In this document: positions 7,343-14,800 of the stretch, piece by piece
Layout of the letters: each line of letters begins with the position of its first letter
Position numbering within the stretch: the stretch's first letter is position 1
From: a virus
IMG/VR virus record: IMGVR_UViG_3300013010_000085
Location: 1 to 21,608 of that record
Length of the DNA: 21,608 bases
Reading direction: 5' to 3' (one strand)
Notes under the pieces: generated by a model
Seen by the model: the letters and a program-made list of their open reading frames with translations, nothing else
Database searches by the model: none
Told to the model about the DNA's origin: nothing
Program-made: the position numbers and the translations under genes

Positions 7343-8803
7343 ATGAGTTTAACTCCTCAGTTTGGTGGTTTAGTGCCATCTCAAACACAACAATTACTAG
7401 CTTCAAACTATTTACAGTTTAATGCAGCTGGTGCAGGTGGTGCAACTTTCGCACAACAATATTTACCTGAAATTTACGAACAAGAAGTAGAGCGTTATGG
7501 AAACAGAACGTTATCTGGATTCTTAAAAATGGTTGGCGCTGAAATGCCAATGACTTCTGATCAAGTAATTTGGTCTGAGCAAAACAGATTGCATATCTCT
7601 TACCAGGGAATTGGTATTGGAGCTAACGTTGGTACAACTAACGTAATTACTGTAGCGGGTAACGTTAATAACGTTGTTTCTATAAATGATACTGTAGTTC
7701 TTTTAAACCCTACAACTGGTGTTGAAGTAAAAGCAATCGTAACAGCTACTGTTGCTGGTGCTGGTGGTAACTTTACTGTTGCTCCTTTTAATGGTGCTGG
7801 TTTAGTTACTGGATTTGTAGCTGGAGCTACCGCTGTTGGTGCAATACCAAGTTTAAAAGTATTTGTATATGGTTCTGCTTATACAAAAGGAAGTAGCTTA
7901 GGTGCAGGAGCTGGTAATTCAGCTGCTCGTCTTAGTGTAGATCCTCAATTAACTCAATTTTCTAACTCTCCTGTGATCATCAGAAGTCAGTACCAAGTTT
8001 CTGGATCTGATATGGCTCAAATTGGATGGGTAGAAGTTGCAACTGAAGACGGAACATCTGGATACCTATGGTACTTAAAAGCTGAATCTGAAACAAGATT
8101 ACGTTTTGAAGACTACTTAGAAATGAGTATGGTAGAAGGTGAGTACAACCAAATCGCAGCAGGTGTTAACGCTTCAGCTGGATTACCTGGTACTCAAGGT
8201 TTATTCTCTGCTATTCAATCTCGTGGAAACGTAGAAGTAGGATTTACTGCTGCTGCTGGTCTTGACGAATTTGATGCTATCTTGAAAAACTTAGATACTC
8301 AAGGAGCTATTGAAGAGAACATGTTGTTTTTACAAAGACAAACTTCTTTAGATTTTGACGATATGCTAGCTGCTATCTCTGGTGGATTCGCTGGTGGTAC
8401 TGCTTTTGGTTTATTCGAAAACTCTGAAGAAATGGCTCTTAACTTAGGTTTCTCTGGATTCAGAAGAGGTTCTTATGACTTCTATAAGACTGACTGGAAA
8501 TACTTAAACGATGCTTCTACTCGTGGTGGAATTAATGGTATCAGTTCTGTTGAAGGTGTATTAATACCTGCTGGAACATCTACAGTATATGACCAAATTT
8601 TAGGAACTAACATTAGAAGACCTTTCTTACACGTAAGATATAGAGCGTCTGCATCTGATGATAGACGTATGAAATCTTGGTTAACTGGTTCTGCTGGTGG
8701 TGCTGCAACTTCTGATTTAGATGCAATGCAAGTTAACTTCTTATCAGAAAGATGTTTAGTAACTCAAGCTGCTAACAACTTTGTATTATTCAAAGGAATC
8801 TAA
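7343..8803 (+). CDS. Major capsid protein (HK97-type)
   Basis: This protein has 486 residues. The N-terminus is followed by QQYLPEIYEQEVERYGNRTLSGFLKMVGAEMPMTSDQVIWSEQ (about 39-80), the pattern I associate with capsid proteins of marine short-tailed and crAss-like phages. Residues about 97-178 form a Gly/Ala/Val/Thr-rich beta insertion, which may be a surface domain. The rest alternates strands and helices and contains WVEVATEDGTSGYLWYLKAESETRLRFEDYLE, plausible spine and P-domain elements, and a long C-terminal part ending NFVLFKGI. Codon use differs from its neighbours in a way expected of a highly expressed gene: about six of its nineteen Arg codons are CGT, while AGA dominates elsewhere, and AAC, TTC and TAC are frequent. 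It has an A-rich leader without Shine-Dalgarno and a hairpin 28 bases after the stop. Position after the scaffold-like gene supports the call. Confidence 0.85.
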   Translation: MSLTPQFGGLVPSQTQQLLASNYLQFNAAGAGGATFAQQYLPEIYEQEVERYGNRTLSGFLKMVGAEMPMTSDQVIWSEQNRLHISYQGIGIGANVGTTNVITVAGNVNNVVSINDTVVLLNPTTGVEVKAIVTATVAGAGGNFTVAPFNGAGLVTGFVAGATAVGAIPSLKVFVYGSAYTKGSSLGAGAGNSAARLSVDPQLTQFSNSPVIIRSQYQVSGSDMAQIGWVEVATEDGTSGYLWYLKAESETRLRFEDYLEMSMVEGEYNQIAAGVNASAGLPGTQGLFSAIQSRGNVEVGFTAAAGLDEFDAILKNLDTQGAIEENMLFLQRQTSLDFDDMLAAISGGFAGGTAFGLFENSEEMALNLGFSGFRRGSYDFYKTDWKYLNDASTRGGINGISSVEGVLIPAGTSTVYDQILGTNIRRPFLHVRYRASASDDRRMKSWLTGSAGGAATSDLDAMQVNFLSERCLVTQAANNFVLFKGI

Positions 8804-8830
8804 GGATTCAAAAGTAAATTAATGTAATTT

Positions 8831-8857
8831 TTACCCTCGTTGAAACTACGGGGGTAA
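8831..8857 (+). terminator. Hairpin after the capsid gene, terminator or processing site
   Basis: TTACCCTCG at 8831-8839 pairs with CGGGGGTAA at 8849-8857, with one T-G wobble, and the next bases (T8840 and A8848) can extend it to 10 bp around TGAAACT. This is one of the two strongest stems seen and lies 28 bases past the capsid stop. The following bases (TCATTACTCTTA) are only weakly T-rich, while the T-run is upstream, so it is not a textbook intrinsic terminator. Stabilising the abundant capsid mRNA end is an alternative. Confidence 0.5.
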
Positions 8858-8877
8858 TCATTACTCTTATATGACAT

Positions 8878-8907
8878 TAGCCCCTTACTATATATATACT
8901 AAGGCTA
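8878..8907 (+). other. Imperfect inverted repeat in the gap after the capsid gene
   Basis: TAGCC at 8878-8882 and TTA at 8885-8887 can pair with TAAGGCTA at 8900-8907, leaving a CC bulge, around an alternating TA tract (8889-8898) that could pair with itself. It lies in the 141-base gap between 8803 and 8945, between the stronger hairpin and the repeated leader. It may be part of a compound terminator or a chance AT-rich fold; I see no convincing promoter boxes in the gap. Confidence 0.3.
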
Positions 8908-8922
8908 TTGTCACACTTTTCA

Positions 8923-8947
8923 AATTATTAAATTATATCATATTATG
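8923..8947 (+). promoter_or_regulatory. Repeated 25-base leader, copy 2 (before the 276-residue protein)
   Basis: These bases match 6083-6107 in 24 of 25 positions and end in the start codon at 8945-8947. The surroundings are otherwise unlike: the coding sequences after the ATG and the sequence upstream do not match. That points to a conserved signal or a small duplicated block rather than a larger duplication. Confidence 0.5.
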
Positions 8948-9775
8948 GCTACTAAAAAAGCTCCAGCAAAAAAAGTTGAGGTTGCTCCTCAAGAAGAAAA
9001 AGTTGTTACAACAACTTCAATTAAAAAAGAAATTAAACCTGAATGGGAAACAAAAGATAGAATATACTATCTAAAAGGAGATAAAAGCCCTTTAACTCTT
9101 ACAATACCAGGAAGACACACTAGAAAACATGCTTTATTGTATTTTGATAAAAAGTCTGGAAAACAAAGAGAGATAAGATATGCTACAAACCAATCTTCTC
9201 CACTAGTAGATGAACAAAAAGGAGAATGCACAATGGGTCACATTAGGTTCATGGACGGTGTTTTAACTGTTCCAAAAGAAAAACAAAATTTACAAAAACT
9301 ATTATCTCTTTATCACCCACTTAAAAATAAGTTATACGAAGAGTTTAGCGCGGTTGAAAAAGCTGAAGACGAATTAGATGTTTTAGATCTTCAAATAGAT
9401 GCTTTAAATGCTGCTCGTGAAATGGATGTAGATCAATGCGAAGCTATATTAAGAGTTGAGTTAGGTTCTAAGGTATCTAGCATGAGTTCTAAGGAGCTTA
9501 GAAGAGATTTATTATTGTTTGCTAGAAACAATCCATCTTTATTCTTAGAATTAGCTAATGATGAAAATGTACAACTTAGAAACGTAGCTATTACAGCTTC
9601 TGAATTAGGTATTATAGTTTTATCTCAAGACCAAAGAACGTTTAACTGGGGATCAAATGGTAGAAAACTTATGACAGTACCTTTTGACGAAAACCCTTAT
9701 TCAGCTATGGCTTCTTATTTTAAGACAGACGAAGGTGTAGAAGTTTTTAGATCAATAGAGAAAAACATGAATTAA
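8945..9775 (+). CDS. Conserved-looking structural-region protein with a basic N-terminal tail, function unknown
   Basis: This protein has 276 residues. It opens with a Lys/Ala/Pro tail (MATKKAPAKKVEV) like those of histone-type DNA-binding tails, then an acidic/Thr linker. A beta-rich domain with LTIPGRHTRKHALLYFD and REIRYATNQSSPLVDEQKG follows (about 50-95), then helices with QNLQKLLSLYHPLKNKLYEEF (about 118-138) and an acidic coiled segment. A C-terminal part contains SKVSSMSSKELRRDLLLFARNNP and LMTVPFDENPYSAMASYFKTDEGVEVF. From memory, this pattern recurs near capsid genes of marine phages as a hypothetical protein. Possible roles are capsid-associated, DNA-binding or completion protein; none is proven. 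It sits alone between two hairpins, so its transcript level may differ from that of the capsid gene. Confidence 0.8.
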   Translation: MATKKAPAKKVEVAPQEEKVVTTTSIKKEIKPEWETKDRIYYLKGDKSPLTLTIPGRHTRKHALLYFDKKSGKQREIRYATNQSSPLVDEQKGECTMGHIRFMDGVLTVPKEKQNLQKLLSLYHPLKNKLYEEFSAVEKAEDELDVLDLQIDALNAAREMDVDQCEAILRVELGSKVSSMSSKELRRDLLLFARNNPSLFLELANDENVQLRNVAITASELGIIVLSQDQRTFNWGSNGRKLMTVPFDENPYSAMASYFKTDEGVEVFRSIEKNMN

Positions 9776-9786
9776 CATGTAATAAT

Positions 9787-9824
9787 TAATATAAGCCGGT
9801 CGCTAATTGTGGCCGGTTATATTA
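9787..9824 (+). terminator. Long GC-cored hairpin, terminator or processing site
   Basis: TAATATAA at 9787-9794 and CCGGTC at 9796-9801 pair with GGCCGG at 9811-9816 and TTATATTA at 9817-9824. That makes a 14-bp stem with one bulged G (9795), one T-G wobble and a 9-base loop. It nearly fills the 64-base gap between the genes ending at 9775 and starting at 9840. What follows is A-rich rather than T-rich, so a classical intrinsic terminator on the + strand is doubtful. An RNase processing or mRNA-protecting hairpin is equally possible. Confidence 0.55.
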
Positions 9825-9839
9825 TAATAAAAAATAAAA

Positions 9840-10607
9840 ATGGCAATAAACGTAGATACAGTATATAAAACAGTTTTATTAATACTAAATAAAGAGCAGC
9901 GTGGATATATTACACCTGACGAATTTAATAGAACAGCTACACAAGTACAGCTTGATATATTCGAGCAGTATTTTGATGACTTAAACCAACAACTACGAGT
10001 GCCACAATCAGATTACGATTACTCAGATAGACAAATGAGCATCGACGAAAAAATATCTCCTTTTAAAACTGAAGGCGATTGTGTTTATGCTAATGGAAAA
10101 TTTGATTTACCTACAAACCCTATTTTCGGTAATCCTACTATTTTGTATAACGGCGAAATACCTTTAGGAAGCTCTCAAGTATCTTTTTATAAATTAGGTA
10201 CTCCTATATATACTCCTTCTAGTGGTTTTCCGAGCGAAATACAAAGACTTTCTAGGAATGAATTCTACAACATACAAAAATCACCATTAACATCTTCAAC
10301 TGTTGATTTTCCAACTTACTTATACGAGTCTGGTAAATTAATAGTTAGACCAGCGTCTATACAAAGCGGTGTTTCAACTAGTTTACTTAGATCACCTAGA
10401 AACATAAACTGGGCGTTTACTCTAGGTACTGTTGGTCAATATATATATGATAGTACTAATTCTGTAAACTTTGAATTAAATTCTTCTGAGCAAGTTGAGA
10501 TTATAACTAGAATATTATTTTACTCTGGCGTTATAATTAGAGATCCTCAGATTATACAAGTAGCTGCTCAAGAAATACAACAAAACGAAATAAATCAAAA
10601 AAGCTAA
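9840..10607 (+). CDS. Probable head-tail connector or ring protein
   Basis: This protein has 255 residues. The N-terminus is helical, with VYKTVLLILNKEQRGYITPDEFNRTATQVQLDIFEQYFDDLNQQLR (about 7-52), a pattern I recall from connector-region proteins of crAss-like and marine phages. The rest is mainly beta, with LPTNPIFGNPTILYNG, FPSEIQRLSRNEFYNIQKSPLT and FPTYLYESGKLIVRPASIQSG, and the C-terminus returns to helix (EQVEIITRILFYSGVIIRDPQIIQVAAQEIQQNE). A helix-sandwich-helix plan fits proteins that stack under the portal. Its place between head and tail-hub genes, directly before a second connector-like gene (3-base gap, double stop TAATAG), supports this. No enzyme motif is visible. The role is inferred. 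Confidence 0.65.
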   Translation: MAINVDTVYKTVLLILNKEQRGYITPDEFNRTATQVQLDIFEQYFDDLNQQLRVPQSDYDYSDRQMSIDEKISPFKTEGDCVYANGKFDLPTNPIFGNPTILYNGEIPLGSSQVSFYKLGTPIYTPSSGFPSEIQRLSRNEFYNIQKSPLTSSTVDFPTYLYESGKLIVRPASIQSGVSTSLLRSPRNINWAFTLGTVGQYIYDSTNSVNFELNSSEQVEIITRILFYSGVIIRDPQIIQVAAQEIQQNEINQKS

Positions 10608-10610
10608 TAG

Positions 10611-11816
10611 ATGTCATTAATAACAGAAACTAACGAACAGTATTACGCAGGTGCTCAAGGCTTTACATCAGCTACAGGTGTTGGTGGTGAATCTTTTACC
10701 GCTACATTTGACACTAACTTAGTGTTTGGAAGCAATGATCCTCTTCAAACAAATTATGCTTTAAATAATTTCAAGCTATATACAGCTGCTCCAGGAGCCG
10801 CAGGTTACACAGAATACGTTGCTGCTTATACTGTCACTGGTAACACTATATCAATAACCGCTGCTTTAGTGGTAGGTACAAGCGTTGTTGTGCAGTTAAA
10901 AAAGCTGGATGGCGGTAACTTTGGAAATAGAGATGCTTTTGGAAACACTGTTGAAGAAAACTACGGAGGTTATTCTTACACAAAATTAAATGATGTTATA
11001 AATAATTTTTTAGTAGCTTACGTTGGAGCTGGTAAACTAATACCAAGCGTTAAGCGTACTGATGTAATATTTCACGCTAAACGTGGATTACAAGAGTTTA
11101 GCTACGATACTTTAAAAAGCGTAAAATCTCAAGAGCTAAGTATTCCACCTAGTTTAAGCGTTATAATACCTCAAGATTATGTTAATTATGTTAATGTTTC
11201 TTGGATAGATAGTTTAGGTGTAAAAAGAATTATATACCCAGCGAACAATTTAACAACTAACCCTTACGAAAACCCTGTACAAGATAATAGAGGAGAGCCA
11301 ATTCAAGATAACTTTGGTGAAAACATAGAAGGTACTTCGATAACTGAACAAAGATGGAGAACTGCTAATGATAATTTAATAGATGGTAATACACTAAACG
11401 ATAACTTAGTTTTTGACTACGATGTTTATGGTAACTTTAACCACATGGGTCTTGGTCAAAGATATGGTTTAGATCCTCAAATATCACAAAGTAACGGTTG
11501 GTTTACTATAAACGACAGAGAAGGTAAAATGTCTTTTTCTAGTAATTTAAAAGACAAGTTAATAGTTTTAGAATACGTGTCAGATGGCTTATCTACTGAT
11601 CTAAATACTAGAATACCTAAGATGGCTGAAGAAGCTCTGTATGCTTATATAAATTACGCTGTGATGGCAATTAAGTCTAATCAGCCAGAATACGTTATAA
11701 ATAGATTAAAAAGAGAAAAAGTTGCTAAACTTAGAAATGCTAAGATAAGATTATCTAATATAAAGCTAGCTGAAATAACTCAAGTAATGAGAGGTAAATC
11801 TAAGTGGATAAAATAA
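10611..11816 (+). CDS. Probable connector or tail-tubular (ring) protein with an added N-terminal beta domain
   Basis: This protein has 401 residues in two parts. Residues about 1-120 are a beta-rich domain (FTATFDTNLVF, LNNFKLYTA, NTISITAALVVGTSVVVQLKKLDGG). The conserved-looking core begins at about 125 with LNDVINNFLVAYVG and continues with VKRTDVIFHAKRGLQEFSYDTLKSVKSQELSIPPS and IPQDYVNYVNVSWIDSLGVKRIIYP. It ends with a helical segment (PKMAEEALYAYINYAVMA) and a basic tail (LKREKVAKLRNAKIRLSNIKLAE). The core pattern is, from memory, widespread in connector-region proteins of marine and crAss-like phages. The basic helical end could contact DNA or the portal. A gap of 9 bases separates it from the large hub gene. 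The connector role is inferred from neighbours and pattern. Confidence 0.7.
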   Translation: MSLITETNEQYYAGAQGFTSATGVGGESFTATFDTNLVFGSNDPLQTNYALNNFKLYTAAPGAAGYTEYVAAYTVTGNTISITAALVVGTSVVVQLKKLDGGNFGNRDAFGNTVEENYGGYSYTKLNDVINNFLVAYVGAGKLIPSVKRTDVIFHAKRGLQEFSYDTLKSVKSQELSIPPSLSVIIPQDYVNYVNVSWIDSLGVKRIIYPANNLTTNPYENPVQDNRGEPIQDNFGENIEGTSITEQRWRTANDNLIDGNTLNDNLVFDYDVYGNFNHMGLGQRYGLDPQISQSNGWFTINDREGKMSFSSNLKDKLIVLEYVSDGLSTDLNTRIPKMAEEALYAYINYAVMAIKSNQPEYVINRLKREKVAKLRNAKIRLSNIKLAEITQVMRGKSKWIK

Positions 11817-11825
11817 CAAACAAAT

Positions 11826-14800
11826 ATGGCAGAAGTTAAAAATGCTTTTATAAAGTCTAAAATGAATAAAGACCTTGATAGTAGACTTCTACCATCGGGA
11901 GAATATAGAAATGCTTTAAATGCTCAAGTAAGTAAATCAGAGGGATCTGATGTTGGTGCTTTAGAAAACGTGTCAGGAAATGAATTGGCTACTAACTTCG
12001 GTTTAAGTGTAGCTAATCTGTCTTCTATAGGTTATCTTTCTGACGAAGCAAATAGTATGATATATGTTTTTTTAACAGACAACGATACTAGCGCGTACGC
12101 GTTTACAGGCGCTGGTTCTAATCACTACATAGTTTCTTATAACGCGTCTAATGGTAACTCTAATACTTTAGTTACAGGTTCTTTTTTAAATTTTTCTAAG
12201 AAAAACCCTATATTTGGAGTAAACTTAATTGAAGATTTATTATTTTGGACAGATAACAGGAATCAACCTAGAAAGATTAACGTTACAAGCGCCGCGACAG
12301 CTAATTACTACTCAACAGAAGATAATATATCAGTAGCTAAATACAATCCTTATCAATCAATAGAATTGTATGAAGCTAGTTCTTTATCACCAGGAAGCCA
12401 CGAGTCTACTATGAAAGATGTTTATAGTATAGCTTATCCAGATGGAGGTACTTCTACAGTCAATTTAACCCAAACAGGAACCGCTATAAATATACAAAAC
12501 ACTAATATACCTGTAGGAGGAATACCTATACCTGGTCAAAGTGTGAAGTTCGTAGATGCTCTTGGTACTGTTCAAAACTTTTCTCCAGCTATAACAGTAG
12601 CGGCTTCGCCTCCTAGTAGTTCTACAATATTACAAGTTAGTGGTTCTACTACTTTTAACAATGGTACTGTATTAGTGTTTGACGCAAACCCTTACTACAT
12701 ACCAAACTACAAAGGTGATCCTAAGTTCCTAGAAGACAAGTTTGTAAGATTTAGTTATAGATTTAAGTTTAACGACGGAGAGTATTCTATAATAGCTCCA
12801 TTCACTCAACCTTGTTTTATACCAAAGCAAGATGGCTATTTCTTAAACAACACATCTACAGAGGGCGATGAAGAGCAGGCTTTTTCTTCTAGTATCGTAG
12901 ACTTTATGGAAAATAAAGTTAATAAAATAGATTTAAAAATACCATTACCTTCAACTGTAGCTAACTTAAATAGTGATTTGCATATAGAAGAAATAGACAT
13001 ACTATATAAAGAATCTGATGGTTTAGCTATTCAAGTGATAGAAACTATACCTAGTGAAAATAATTTTAGATCTAGCAGCGCTGACAGCCTGTTAAACACT
13101 TTAACATATAATTACGAATCTCAAATACCATATAAAACACTACCGTCTGATGAAATAACTAGGGTATATGACAAAGTCCCTGTTAAAGCTCTTTCTCAAG
13201 AAATAATAAGTAACAGAATAGTGTATGGTAATTACCAAGATAAACACACTCCTCCAGCTTCTTTAGATTACAGTGTAGCTTCTAGTGTTAAATCCGCTTT
13301 CAGCCTAGGTGAAGTAAGCGCTATTAATACAGCAGGTGCTACCTACGCTTCTGGCACTGCTATAACTATTGGTAGTAACTCTGGTGATATTATTGTTGGT
13401 AGCATTGTTTCAACGCTAACATCAGGTAATACTATACCAGAAGGTGCAAAAGTAACAGTAACAAACGGTTCTACAAGTATAACTCTTAGTGAAACGGTTA
13501 CTTTAACAACTAGCGCTAATCTTACTTTTAAACCTGCTAGCGAAGATTCTTTTACCACTAGTAAGGTAGAATACCCGTCTAGTAGCTTGAAAACAAATAG
13601 AAACTATCAAGTAGGTTTTGTTCTTTCTGATAAGTTTGGTAGACAGTCTACAGTTGTATTATCAAACAACCAAAGCACAGCTAGCTCTTCTAGTTTTTCT
13701 ACAGTATTTTCTGAGTACATAGATAAAAATATAGATCCTTTTGAATGGATAGGAAACTCTTTAAAAGTTACAGTTAATTCTCCAATCGCAGAGACTAACG
13801 CAAACCCTACTAATGGAAGTCCTGGTATTTATAACGGAAAAATAGACAGTCTTGATTATAATCCTTTAGGTTGGTATTCTTACAAAATAGTTGTTAAGCA
13901 AGTAGAGCAAGAGTATTACAATGTTTATTCCGCTGGAGCTATGAAAGGTTTGCCTTACAATTATGATGCAAATAGCATTTCACCAGTTCTTAGTGAAAAC
14001 ACTTCTTTTATAACGTTATTAAATGATAATATAAATAAAATACCTAGAGATTTATCAGAAGTAGGACCACAAGATAAAACTTTTAGAAGTTCTGTTGAGC
14101 TTTATGGAAGAGTTGAAAACAACTCAACTACAAACGAGCAGTTTTACCCAGGTAGAAAATCATTTACAACTTCATCTATAGAAGATTTGTTTGGTCTTTT
14201 TGATGTTCAAGATTTTAAAGGTAAGTTTAACGAAGTAATATCTATAACTAATCCATTAAATGCTTTTCATGGTTTTTATAAATCAGACTCAGATCCTTTT
14301 ATAGCAGAGATAACTACTTCTCAAGATTCAAACTTTCAATTTGGAGTTAATAATAGCTTTACCGCAACAGCGGGTTCTGGTGAAGCTACAGGGGCTAGTT
14401 CAAACGTTACGACAGTTGGTTTAGATAATACTACTGGTAGCATAAATGTCGGTAGTTTACTAATATCTATAGACGGTACAGCTATTACTGATGCCTACGT
14501 GTTAAATATAACAGCTGATGCTAACCCTACAGTTACTTTTAACAAAAATATAGATTATAGTAATAATGATCAGTTTATATTTTCTCAACAAAATTTTAAT
14601 GACATAGATACTTTAGCTATATTTGAAACAGCTCCTGTTGTCTCTAGGTTAGATATTTTCTGGGAAACATCATCATCGGGTTTAATAACCGATTTAAACA
14701 ATTTGGTTTTAAACTCTACAACAGCTGGAGCAAATTTTAGTAGTTTCAACGATCAGCCATTTGCTGAAAACAATACTTTTAGTCCTACAACTAATATATT

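Noticed and set aside
8871-9074. Short + strand frame across the gap and start of the 276-residue gene
   Set aside because: Its second half is a Leu/Lys-rich shadow of the basic tail of the real gene in another frame.
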